From Curvibacter sp. PAE-UM (GTDB taxonomy: Bacteria; Pseudomonadota; Gammaproteobacteria; Burkholderiales; Burkholderiaceae_C), in assembly GCF_001432305.1 (NCBI RefSeq), contig NZ_KQ483358.1, forward strand, positions 3,377,200 through 3,441,199: DNA of 64,000 nt. The letters run 5' to 3'. The notes beneath the pieces were generated by a model. It was given only the letters and a program-made list of their open reading frames with translations. It was not told where the DNA came from and did not search any database. The stretch's first letter is position 1, and each line of letters starts with the position of its first letter. Shown piece by piece: positions 56,336-64,000 of the stretch. Made by a program: the position numbers and the translations under genes.

Positions 56336-56881
56336 ATGCACTTTCTATCGCGCCCGTTCATTCTGGCCGGGTCCCTGCTCTGGGCTGGCTTCAGCCTGGC
56401 CCAGACGGTCGACCCCCAGGCGGACAACACGCCGCCCCCCGCCATCGCCGAAGCGGCCGCACCCACCCCCCTCACCCTCACGATCGCGCCCGTCGTCTAC
56501 CACTGGCGTGACGACCCCGAGCACAAATATGCCTTTGTGATCTCGGTGGAACAGCATCTGGACCGTCAGCGCCTGGTCGGGCTGGCACTGTTCCGCAACT
56601 CCTTCGGCCAGCCGTCGGCCTACGCCTACGCTGGCTATCACTGGCACAACTTTCTGGGTGAACCCAATCTCTCACTCAAGGTGTCGGCCGGCATCATCTA
56701 CGGCTACACGGGTGAATACGCGGACAAGGTGCCTTTGAACTGGGAAGGCTTTTCCCCCGGCATCATCCCGTCGCTGGGCTACAAGATCGGCGCCAACGGC
56801 TCGGTCAACCTCATGCTGCTGGGCACGGCCGGCGTGGTGATCGGCTATAGCCACAGCTTCCAGGGGTTTGCCAGCCCATGA
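56336..56881 (+). CDS. Predicted outer-membrane beta-barrel protein, PagP-like
   Basis: I do not recognise a named family. The 181-residue protein has a signal peptide (about 1-22) and a mature part rich in aromatic and glycine residues with alternating strand patterns. The order of a strand with GLALFRNSFG, then YAGYHWHNFLG, then SLKVSAGIIYGYTG and PSLGYKIGANGSVNLMLLG parallels the PagP barrel (lipid A palmitoyltransferase). The catalytic His/Asp/Ser set is not certain. It is a candidate lipid A-modifying or related barrel, 15 bases after the hydrolase. Confidence 0.6.
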   Translation: MHFLSRPFILAGSLLWAGFSLAQTVDPQADNTPPPAIAEAAAPTPLTLTIAPVVYHWRDDPEHKYAFVISVEQHLDRQRLVGLALFRNSFGQPSAYAYAGYHWHNFLGEPNLSLKVSAGIIYGYTGEYADKVPLNWEGFSPGIIPSLGYKIGANGSVNLMLLGTAGVVIGYSHSFQGFASP

Positions 56882-56985
56882 GGCGCCCGCCCTGCTTTGG
56901 GGGAGGGCCTAAAATCAGGGGTTCCGGGCAATAGACACTGCCACCGGCAGTCCGCCCCCGCAGAACACAGACAGGATCTCCCATC

Positions 56986-58090
56986 ATGGACGCAGAACAA
57001 ATCAATGCCATCGGTACCAAACTGGCCGACCTGAGCCAGCGCACGGTCGAGCTCCGGAGGTATCTTTGACTACGATGCCAAGGCTGAACGACTGAGGACG
57101 GTCAACGCCTCGCTGGAAGACCCCACGGTCTGGAACGACCCCAAGCGGGCCCAGGAGCTGGGCCGCGAAAAGAAGGCGCTGGACGACGTGGTCGTCACGC
57201 TCGACAAGCTCAGCAGCGAACTGTCCGACAACTCCGAGCTCTACGAGATGAGCAAGGAAGAAGGCGACGAGGCCGGCCTGTTGACCATCTCGGCCGAAGA
57301 AGCCAAGCTCTCCGAAATCGTGGAGAAGCTGGAATTCCGCCGCATGTTCAACAACCCGGCCGACCCCCTGCCCGCCTTCCTGGACATCCAGGCCGGTGCC
57401 GGCGGTACCGAGGCCTGCGACTGGGCCAGCATGCTGCTGCGCCAGTACCTGAAGTACGCCGAACGCAAGGGCTTCAAGGCCACGGTGGAAGACGAAACCC
57501 CGGGCGACACCGCCGGCATCAAGAGCGCCACCATCAAGGTGGAGGGCGACTACGCCTTCGGCCTGCTGCGCACCGAGACCGGTGTGCACCGCCTGGTGCG
57601 CAAGAGCCCCTTTGACAGCTCGGGCGGCCGTCATACCAGCTTTGCCAGCGTGTTCGTCTACCCGGAGATCGACGACACCATCGAGATCGACATCAACCCC
57701 TCCGATGTGCGCACCGACACCTTCCGCGCCAGCGGCGCCGGCGGCCAGCACATCAACAAGACCGACTCGGCCGTGCGCCTGACGCACATCCCAACCGGCA
57801 TCGTGGTGCAGTGCCAGGACGGCCGCAGCCAGCACAGCAACCGCGACGTGGCCTGGAAACGCCTGCGCAGCCGCCTCTACGACCATGAGATGCGCAAGCG
57901 CCAGGAAGAGCAGCAAAAACTGGAAGACACCAAGACCGACGTGGGCTGGGGCCACCAGATCCGTTCCTACGTGCTGGACCAGAGCCGCATCAAGGACCTG
58001 CGCACCAATTACGAGACCTCGGCCACCCAGAAAGTGCTGGACGGCGACCTCGACCCCTTCATCGAAGCCTCGCTCAAACAAGGCGTTTAA
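56986..58090 (+). CDS. prfB: Peptide chain release factor 2, with programmed +1 frameshift
   Basis: RF2 recognises UGA and UAA stop codons. The first frame runs from ATG 56986 for 27 codons to an in-frame TGA at 57067-57069; the second frame continues from 57068 to 58090, giving a 367-residue product. The site CGGAGGTATCTTTGAC, with an internal Shine-Dalgarno (GGAGG) before CTT TGA C, is the classic autoregulatory RF2 frameshift. The GGQ motif ([14 protein letters not shown]) and SPF ([10 protein letters not shown]) confirm RF2. A TAAAAT hexamer lies at 56910. No lysS follows; pepN does. Confidence 0.98.
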
Positions 58091-58099
58091 GGAATCACC

Positions 58100-60790
58100 A
58101 TGCGTGAAGGACAAGCCCACGTCATCCGGCGCGAGGACTACACCGCCCCGGCCTACTGGATCGACACCGTCGACCTGAGTTTCGACCTGGATCCGGCCAA
58201 GACCCGCGTGCTCAACAGGATGACGCTGCGCCGCAATCCGGCAGTGGCCCCCCAGCCCCTGCGCCTGGACGGCGAGGAGCTGAACCTGGCACGCGTGCTG
58301 GTCAATGGCCAGGGCACCAGCTTCAAGATGGACGGCAGCCAGCTCCTGCTGGAGAACCTGCCCGAAGGCGAGGCCCCTTTCGAACTGGAGATCTTCACCA
58401 CCTGCGCCCCGGTGAAAAACACCAAGCTCATGGGCCTGTACGTGAGCAACGACTCCTTCTTCACGCAATGTGAGGCCGAAGGTTTCCGCCGCATCACCTA
58501 CTTCCTGGACCGTCCCGACGTGATGGCCAGCTACACGGTGACCCTGCGCGCCGACAAGGCCCGTTACCCCGTGCTACTGTCCAACGGCAACCTGGTGGAT
58601 CAGGGCGATCTGGAAGACGGCCGCCACTTTGCCAAGTGGGTCGACCCGCACCGCAAGCCCTGCTACCTGTTTGCGCTGGTGGCCGGCAAGCTGGTGGCGC
58701 GCGAGCAGCGCATCACCGCACGCAACGGCAAGGACCACCTGCTGCAGGTCTATGTGCGCCCCGGCGACCTGGACAAGACCGAACACGCCATGAACTCCCT
58801 CATGGCCTCCGTGGCCTGGGACGAGGCGCGCTTCCAGCTGCCGCTGGACCTGGAACGCTTCATGATCGTCGCCACCAGCGACTTCAACATGGGTGCCATG
58901 GAGAACAAGGGCCTGAACATCTTCAACACCAAGTACGTTCTGGCCAACCAGGCCACCGCCACCGACGCCGACTATTCCAATATCGAAAGCGTGGTGGGTC
59001 ACGAGTACTTCCACAACTGGACTGGCAACCGCGTCACCTGCCGCGACTGGTTCCAGTTGAGCCTCAAGGAAGGCCTGACCGTCTTCCGTGACCAGGAGTT
59101 CAGCCAGGATCTGGCGGGTGACCTGTCGGCGCGCGCCGTCAAGCGCATCGAAGACGTGCGTGTGCTGCGCACCGCCCAGTTCCCCGAAGATGCCGGCCCC
59201 ATGGCCCACCCGGTGCGGCCCGACAGCTACATCGAGATCAACAACTTCTACACCGTCACCGTCTACGAAAAAGGCGCCGAAGTCGTGCGCATGCAGCAGA
59301 CGCTGACGTCGCGCGAAGGTTTTGCCAAGGGCATGGCCCTGTACTTCCAGCGCTTTGACGGCCAGGCCGTCACCTGCGACGACTTTGCCCAGGCCATCGC
59401 CGACGCCAACCCCGGCTCCGAACTGGCCCGCCTGCTGCCGCAGTTCAAGCGCTGGTACAGCCAGGCCGGCACGCCGCGCCTGAGCGCCAGCGCGCAATAC
59501 GACGCAAGCAACCGCAGCTACACGCTGACGCTGAGCCAGTCCTGCGCCCCCACGCCGGGCCAGGCCGTGAAAGAGCCTTTTGTCATCCCGGTCAGCCTGG
59601 GCCTGGTCAGCAGCGATGGCCGTGCGCTGCCGCTGCAACTGGAAGGCGAGGCCGAACCCGGCCCCAGCTCACGCACCATCGTGCTGACCGAAGCCTCGCA
59701 AACGCTGCGTTTCATCAACGTGGATGCCGAGCCCGTACCCTCGCTGCTGCGCGGTTTCAGCGCCCCAGTGGTGCTGGCCTATGACTACAGCGACGAGCAG
59801 CTGCTGGCCCTGCTGGCCCACGACACCGACCCCTTCAACCGCTGGGAGGCCGGCCAGCGCCTGGCCGTCAAGCGTGCACTGGCCTTCATCCGTGGCAGCG
59901 CCCAGCCGGGCGAAGCCAAAGTGCTGGATGCCGCCTACGTCGACGCCATGCGCCAGGTGCTGCGTCACCCCACGCTGGACGCCGCCTTCAAGGAGCTGGT
60001 GCTCACGCTGCCCGCCGAGACCTATATGGCCGAGCAGCTGGACGTAGTAGACCCGCAGCGCGTGCATGCCGTGCGCGAGGCCATGCGCCAGCAACTGGCG
60101 CTGGAGTTGCGGCACGACTGGGCCTGGGCCTATGAGGAGCACCACGACACCGGCGCCTACCGCCCGGACGCCACCTCCTCCGGCCGCCGCGCTCTCACCG
60201 GCCTGGCACTCACCATGCTGTGTCTGGCTGCACGCGAAACCGGCGATGTGATCTGGCCCGGCAAGACCTACCAGCGTTTCAAGGACGCCGGCAACATGAC
60301 CGACCGCTTCAACGCCCTGGGCGCCCTGGTCAACAGCGGGCATGAGCTGGCTGCTCCTGCACTGGAGCGTTTCCACGCCCTGTTCAAGGACGAGGCCCTG
60401 GTGCTGGACAAGTGGTTCGCCCTGCAGGCCGGCAACTGCGACCGCGGCGGCCAAGTGCTGCCGGCCGTGCGCCAGTTGATGACGCACCCGGACTTCAACC
60501 TGCGCAACCCCAACCGCGCGCGCAGCCTGATCTTCAGCTACTGCAGCGCCAACCCGGGCGCCTTCCACCGCGCCGATGCCGCCGGTTATGTCTACTGGAG
60601 CGAACGCGTGCTGGAGCTGGACGGCATCAACCCGCAGGTCGCCGCGCGCCTGGCGCGCGCGCTGGACCGCTGGAAGAAGCTGGCCGAGCCCTACCGCCAC
60701 GCCGCCCGCGAAGCCATCGCCCGCGTGGCCGCCAAGCCCGACCTGAGCAACGACGTGCGCGAGGTGGTCACCCGCGCTCTTGCCGATTGA
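58100..60790 (+). CDS. pepN: Aminopeptidase N (M1 family)
   Basis: An 896-residue zinc metallopeptidase that removes N-terminal residues from peptides. The exopeptidase motif is GAMEN (about 264-268) and the zinc motif is HEYFHNW (about 301-307), with a downstream Glu ligand about 324. The C-terminal helical domain of E. coli-type PepN is present. Start follows prfB by nine bases. The family is cytoplasmic. Confidence 0.97.
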   Translation: MREGQAHVIRREDYTAPAYWIDTVDLSFDLDPAKTRVLNRMTLRRNPAVAPQPLRLDGEELNLARVLVNGQGTSFKMDGSQLLLENLPEGEAPFELEIFTTCAPVKNTKLMGLYVSNDSFFTQCEAEGFRRITYFLDRPDVMASYTVTLRADKARYPVLLSNGNLVDQGDLEDGRHFAKWVDPHRKPCYLFALVAGKLVAREQRITARNGKDHLLQVYVRPGDLDKTEHAMNSLMASVAWDEARFQLPLDLERFMIVATSDFNMGAMENKGLNIFNTKYVLANQATATDADYSNIESVVGHEYFHNWTGNRVTCRDWFQLSLKEGLTVFRDQEFSQDLAGDLSARAVKRIEDVRVLRTAQFPEDAGPMAHPVRPDSYIEINNFYTVTVYEKGAEVVRMQQTLTSREGFAKGMALYFQRFDGQAVTCDDFAQAIADANPGSELARLLPQFKRWYSQAGTPRLSASAQYDASNRSYTLTLSQSCAPTPGQAVKEPFVIPVSLGLVSSDGRALPLQLEGEAEPGPSSRTIVLTEASQTLRFINVDAEPVPSLLRGFSAPVVLAYDYSDEQLLALLAHDTDPFNRWEAGQRLAVKRALAFIRGSAQPGEAKVLDAAYVDAMRQVLRHPTLDAAFKELVLTLPAETYMAEQLDVVDPQRVHAVREAMRQQLALELRHDWAWAYEEHHDTGAYRPDATSSGRRALTGLALTMLCLAARETGDVIWPGKTYQRFKDAGNMTDRFNALGALVNSGHELAAPALERFHALFKDEALVLDKWFALQAGNCDRGGQVLPAVRQLMTHPDFNLRNPNRARSLIFSYCSANPGAFHRADAAGYVYWSERVLELDGINPQVAARLARALDRWKKLAEPYRHAAREAIARVAAKPDLSNDVREVVTRALAD

Positions 60791-60808
60791 ACCCCAAAGA
60801 GGACCGCC

Positions 60809-61828
60809 ATGAGTTCCAAGATTTCCCTCACGCGCTACCTGGTCGAACAGCAGCGCAGCCACGGCCACATCCCCTCCGAACTGCGCCTGCTGCTCGAAGT
60901 GGTGGCCCGCGCCTGCAAGAGCATCAGCCAGGCCGTCAACAAGGGCGCCCTCGGCGGTGTGCTGGGCAGCGCCGGCAGCGAGAACGTGCAGGGCGAAGTG
61001 CAGAAAAAGCTCGACATCATCGCCAACGAGGTGCTGATCGAGGCCAATGAATGGGGCGGCCACCTGGCAGCCATGGCCTCCGAAGAGATGGACAGCATCT
61101 ACGCCGTGCCCAACCGCTATCCCAAGGGTGAATACCTGCTGTTGTTCGATCCCCTGGACGGCTCCAGCAACATCGACGTCAACGTCAGCATCGGCACCAT
61201 CTTCTCGGTGCTCAAGAAGGGCAACGACGACCCCACGGCGATCGAGCCCGTCTGCGAGCAGGATTTCCTGCAAGCCGGCAAGCAGCAGGTGGCCGCCGGC
61301 TACTGTGTCTACGGCCCGCAGACCACGCTGGTGCTGACGGTCGGCGACGGCGTGGCCATGTTCACGCTGGACCGCGAGCAGGGTTCCTTCGTGCTGACGC
61401 AAGAGGACGTGAAGATCCCGGAAGACACCAGGGAATTCGCGATCAACATGAGCAATATGCGCCACTGGGACGAACCGGTGAAGCGCTACATCGACGAATG
61501 CCTGCTGGGCCAGACCGGCCCGCGCGGCAAGGACTTCAACATGCGCTGGATCGCCAGCATGGTGGCCGACGTGCACCGCATCCTGACCCGCGGCGGCGTC
61601 TTCATGTACCCCTGGGACAAGCGCGAGCCCAACAAGCCCGGCAAGCTGCGCCTGATGTACGAAGCCAACCCCATGAGCTGGCTCATCGAGCAGGCCGGCG
61701 GTGCCGCCACCAACGGCCGCCAGCGCATCCTGGACATCCAACCCACCAGCCTGCACGAGCGCGTCAGCGTGATCCTGGGCTCGAAGAACGAGGTCGAGCG
61801 CGTCACGTCATACCACGGCAAGGTATAA
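60809..61828 (+). CDS. fbp: Fructose-1,6-bisphosphatase class I
   Basis: A 339-residue gluconeogenic phosphatase. [19 protein letters not shown] is the metal-binding signature, and the [25 protein letters not shown] segment with AGG substrate-binding residues matches class I. Start behind AAAGAGGACC at 60809. The stop codon lies within a TATAAT hexamer (61824-61829) that could serve the tRNA-Thr gene. With pfkA in the same window, both directions of the F6P/FBP step are present. Confidence 0.97.
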   Translation: MSSKISLTRYLVEQQRSHGHIPSELRLLLEVVARACKSISQAVNKGALGGVLGSAGSENVQGEVQKKLDIIANEVLIEANEWGGHLAAMASEEMDSIYAVPNRYPKGEYLLLFDPLDGSSNIDVNVSIGTIFSVLKKGNDDPTAIEPVCEQDFLQAGKQQVAAGYCVYGPQTTLVLTVGDGVAMFTLDREQGSFVLTQEDVKIPEDTREFAINMSNMRHWDEPVKRYIDECLLGQTGPRGKDFNMRWIASMVADVHRILTRGGVFMYPWDKREPNKPGKLRLMYEANPMSWLIEQAGGAATNGRQRILDIQPTSLHERVSVILGSKNEVERVTSYHGKV

Positions 61829-61829
61829 T
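61824..61829 (+). promoter_or_regulatory. Candidate -10 hexamer of tRNA-Thr overlapping the fbp stop
   Basis: TATAAT overlaps the TAA stop of fbp and lies 12 bases before the tRNA 5' end. No clear -35 hexamer is seen upstream, so promoter use is uncertain. Confidence 0.4.
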
Positions 61830-61841
61830 TTTGGGCTTGCC

Positions 61842-61917
61842 GCCGGTGTAGCTCAGTTGGTAGAGCAGCTCATTCGTAATGAGAAGGTCGAGGGTTCGAT
61901 TCCTTTCTCCGGCACCA
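61842..61917 (+). tRNA. tRNA-Thr (anticodon CGT)
   Basis: A 76-base tRNA: acceptor stem GCCGGTG with TCCGGC-side pairing, D arm TAGCTCAGTTGGTAGAGCA, anticodon loop TTCGTAA (CGT), T loop GGTTCGATTCC and encoded CCA. The outermost anticodon-stem pair is G-A. A strong terminator follows immediately. Confidence 0.95.
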
Positions 61918-61920
61918 ATT

Positions 61921-61955
61921 AAAAGCCCTGATTCGCAAGCGTCAGGGCTTTTTTC
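61921..61955 (+). terminator. Rho-independent terminator of tRNA-Thr
   Basis: AAAAGCCCTGA pairs with TCAGGGCTTTT around a 10-base loop and ends in a run of T residues. Confidence 0.92.
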
Positions 61956-62144
61956 ATGTGCCATGGCCGACCCGCAGCGCTGCGCAACGCGCCACAGGAT
62001 CGTGACCTGGGCAGATCTCCCGCCGCCGGCGTGAACTTTGACGCATAGAAGGCTGGAATCAGACGCGGTGGCGGTTGACCAGCCTGATGGGCACAGCACA
62101 ATGGGTTGATCTGCTCCATCCTAGGCATGAAGCAGGATCCAACC

Positions 62145-62321
62145 ATGCAACAAGCCACCAGACCATCCACCGAAGACGCCGCGAAGGAAATCGAGGCGAT
62201 GGCGCGCGCTGCCGCCCTGCTGCTGGATGCCGGCGACCTGAAAAGCTCGCAGAGCGTAGGCCGCCTGCTGCTGGCGATCGAACAACGCGCGGCCGAACTT
62301 GCCCGGAGTGCCGGCGCCTGA
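62145..62321 (+). CDS. Small acidic helical protein of unknown function
   Basis: I do not recognise this protein. It has 58 residues with the chosen start, mostly one or two amphipathic helices (EDAAKEIEAMARAAALLLDAGDLKSSQSVGRLLLAIEQRAAELARS). No signal peptide is seen. AGGA lies seven bases before the ATG at 62145; ATG 62127 and TTG 62106 are alternatives. A bidirectional terminator follows. Confidence 0.5.
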   Translation: MQQATRPSTEDAAKEIEAMARAAALLLDAGDLKSSQSVGRLLLAIEQRAAELARSAGA

Positions 62322-62349
62322 GTCCCCGGCAAAGCAAGACACCCGCAAG

Positions 62350-62391
62350 AAAAAAGCCGCTGCATTTTCATGCAACGGCTCTTCTTTTTTG
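62350..62391. terminator. Bidirectional terminator between the small protein and the tRNA cluster
   Basis: AGCCGCTGCAT pairs with ATGCAACGGCT (62355-62380, one C-A mismatch, loop TTTC). A-rich sequence precedes it and TTCTTTTTT follows, so both strands end in a T-run. Confidence 0.85.
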
Positions 62392-62392
62392 T

Positions 62393-62469
62393 TGGCGGAG
62401 TGGACGGGACTCGAACCCGCGACCCCCGGCGTGACAGGCCGGTATTCTAACCAACTGAACTACCACTCC
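62393..62469 (-). tRNA. tRNA-Asp (anticodon GTC)
   Basis: A 77-base tRNA on the minus strand: acceptor GGAGTGG/CCACTCC, D arm GTAGTTCAGTTGGTTAGAA, anticodon loop CTGTCAC (GTC), T loop GGTTCGAGTCC and encoded CCA. It is the last of three tRNAs after gltX. Confidence 0.96.
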
Positions 62470-62524
62470 AGTTGCTGCGTTTTGCCTGCTTGCTAGAGAC
62501 AAGCAGGCCAAGTGCGGCAAAACT

Positions 62525-62600
62525 TGGCGACCCTACGGGGATTCGAACCCCGGTACTCACCGTGAAAGGGTGATGTCCTAGGCCTCTAGACGATAGGGTC
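62525..62600 (-). tRNA. tRNA-Glu (anticodon TTC)
   Basis: A 76-base tRNA on the minus strand, starting GACCCTATCGTCTAGAGG. Anticodon loop CTTTCAC (TTC), T loop GGTTCGAATCC, encoded CCA. Located downstream of gltX, the gene for its cognate synthetase. Confidence 0.96.
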
Positions 62601-62633
62601 AAAACCTGGACTGTTTCCGACTCGACGTGAAAT

Positions 62634-62709
<76 letters not shown>

Positions 62710-62754
62710 ATTTCGTCTGACACTTTTTCTCAAAAGCATCGTGTCGAGCCTCGA

Positions 62755-62784
62755 ATTATAGACTGAAATTCAGGCCCTTTGCAA
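62755..62784 (-). promoter_or_regulatory. Candidate promoter of the tRNA-Ala/Glu/Asp cluster
   Basis: On the minus strand TTGCAA (62784-62779) and TATAAT (62760-62755) are 18 bases apart. The -10 lies 45 bases before tRNA-Ala and the -35 lies in the last codons of gltX, so the cluster can be transcribed on its own or by readthrough. Confidence 0.55.
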
Positions 62785-64000
62785 ACGGGCCTGAACTTTT
62801 TCACGTGGCAGGAGCTCCAGCACGGCATCCAGCGACGGCGTCTGGGGCGTGCCCAGCACCAGCACGCGCACGGGCATGGCCAGCTGCGGCATTTTCAGGC
62901 CCGTGGCTGTGAGCACTTCCTTGATGGCGGCGGCAATCGAAGCCTTGTCCCAGGCGCAGGCGGCCAGTTTGTCCCGCAGTTGGGCCAGCGCAGGCTTGAT
63001 TGCATCCGTGATGTGCTGGGCCAGATCTTCGGCCTTCGGACTTACGTCGGCGTAGAAGGCCTGGGCCCAGTCGGCCAGGGCCACGGTGGTGTCGCAGCGG
63101 TCCTTGAACAGGCCGCAGATGCGCTGCAGGCGTTCGTCGGACGTGATGCCGCGCTTGCCCAACTGGGCAAGCACCAGCGGCGCCAGCGCCTCATCGGTCA
63201 TGGCCTTGAGGTGCTGGGCGTTGACCCAGCGCAGCTTGGCTTCGTCGAACTGCGCGGCGCTGCGGCCCAGGTGGTCGAGGTTGAACCATTCCAGGAACTG
63301 CGTGCGGCTGAAGATCTCGTCGTCACCGTGGCTCCAGCCCAGGCGCGCCAGGTAGTTGACCATGGCGTCGGGCAGGTAGCCCTCGTCGCGGTACTGCGTG
63401 ACGGGCTTGGCGCCGTTGCGCTTGCTCATCTTCTCGCCCTGCTCGTTGAGCACGGTGGGCAGATGGGCGTAGACCGGCGGCTCCTTGCCCAGCGCCTTGA
63501 AGATGTTGATCTGGCGCGGCGTGTTGTTCACATGGTCGTCACCGCGGATCACGTGGGTGATGGTCATGTCGATGTCGTCCACCACCACGCAGAAGTTGTA
63601 GGTGGGTGTACCGTCGGGGCGCGCGATCACCAGGTCGTCGAGCTCGTCGTTGCTGATTTCGATGCGGCCCTTGACCTTGTCATCCCAGACCACGGCGCCA
63701 CCCTGCGGGTTCCTGAAGCGCAGCACGGGTTTCACACCCGCGGGGACTGGCGGCAGGGCCTTGCCCGGCTCGGGGCGCCAGGTGCCGTCGTAACGCGGCT
63801 TTTCCTTGTTGGCCATCTGGCGCTCACGCAGGGCGTCAAGTTCTTCCACGCTCATATAGCAGGGGTAGACATGACCGGCGGCCTGCAGCTCGGCCAGCAC
63901 GGCCTTGTAGCGCTCCATGCGCTGCATCTGGTAGAACGGGCCTTCGTCGTACGTGAGGCCCAGCCAGGCCATGCCTTCGATGATGACGTCCACCGCTGCC
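62770..64000 (-). CDS. gltX: Glutamyl-tRNA synthetase (5' end outside window)
   Basis: The C-terminal 410 or so residues of GluRS. The KMSKS equivalent is KMSKRNG, and the preceding [20 protein letters not shown] and [17 protein letters not shown]-like segments are diagnostic. The HIGH motif and start lie upstream of the window edge, so the gene is cut. Downstream on the same strand come tRNA-Ala, tRNA-Glu and tRNA-Asp; tRNA-Glu is the cognate substrate. Confidence 0.95.
   Translation of the reverse strand, partial: AAVDVIIEGMAWLGLTYDEGPFYQMQRMERYKAVLAELQAAGHVYPCYMSVEELDALRERQMANKEKPRYDGTWRPEPGKALPPVPAGVKPVLRFRNPQGGAVVWDDKVKGRIEISNDELDDLVIARPDGTPTYNFCVVVDDIDMTITHVIRGDDHVNNTPRQINIFKALGKEPPVYAHLPTVLNEQGEKMSKRNGAKPVTQYRDEGYLPDAMVNYLARLGWSHGDDEIFSRTQFLEWFNLDHLGRSAAQFDEAKLRWVNAQHLKAMTDEALAPLVLAQLGKRGITSDERLQRICGLFKDRCDTTVALADWAQAFYADVSPKAEDLAQHITDAIKPALAQLRDKLAACAWDKASIAAAIKEVLTATGLKMPQLAMPVRVLVLGTPQTPSLDAVLELLPREKVQARLQRA

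Noticed and set aside
57061-57070. A nonsense mutation or pseudogene in prfB.
   Set aside because: The context is the classic RF2 programmed frameshift and both parts are conserved.

Overview
This is an ordinary, gene-dense, GC-rich chromosomal window from a betaproteobacterium, most likely of the Comamonadaceae (Burkholderiales). The evidence is the protein content (Bug-family solute receptor, LivMGF transporter, GcvA-type LysR regulator, argH next to an AlgZ/AlgR-type pair, pepN-fbp, trxB-crp-ftsK-lolA) and the GC-rich hairpin repeats between genes. I see no prophage, transposase, integrase, CRISPR array or plasmid gene.

Layout. 1-2056: end of a branched-chain amino-acid ABC transporter operon (livM partial, livG, livF). 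2176-5106: penicillin-binding protein 1B and a TPR lipoprotein that may be its activator. 5204-7624: HbpS-like and VOC proteins, a Bug receptor and a small exported helical protein. 7717-7904: a cluster of hairpins with paired base changes. 7890-11758: ferredoxin-reductase, SDR, LysR regulator and class II aldolase. 11771-12008: tRNA-Leu with a degenerate tandem copy of its 3' end. 12048-17638: cysM, Nudix, tusA, galU, valS. 17710-20256: a VOC / FAD-monooxygenase / DUF2783 operon behind a repeated operator-like motif. 20361-23001: Fur-box-like site, rubrerythrin, two-cluster Fe-S protein and DUF3501. 23111-33748: SulP transporter, truC and yaaA with overlapping divergent starts, queF, a crotonase, dinB, an FMN 2-hydroxyacid oxidase and phosphofructokinase. 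33788-38422: bacteriohemerythrin, argH, an AlgZ/AlgR-type pair and a TerC protein. 38448-43280: lolA, ftsK, a Crp-type regulator and trxB. 43295-43561: a 267-base branched palindrome just before rpmB-rpmG. 44273-50915: murB, YajQ, retropepsin-like protease, degenerate HD-GYP, plsY, GGDEF, YbaK and YitT. 50937-56881: aldehyde dehydrogenase, aldo/keto reductase, acyl-CoA ligase, hydrolase and a beta-barrel protein. 56986-61917: prfB with its programmed frameshift, pepN, fbp and tRNA-Thr. 62393-64000: tRNA-Asp, -Glu and -Ala downstream of a partial gltX.

Together the genes cover envelope synthesis (mrcB, murB, plsY, lolA, ftsK), translation (valS, gltX, prfB, truC, queF, rpmB/G, tRNAs), central carbon metabolism (pfkA, fbp, galU), redox and iron homeostasis (trxB, rubrerythrin module, yaaA, hemerythrin) and cyclic-di-GMP signalling (YajQ, HD-GYP-like, GGDEF). 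No clearly new multi-gene system stands out. The best leads are the rubrerythrin/Fe-S/DUF3501 module, whose role is not established, and three different branched structured repeats between genes.
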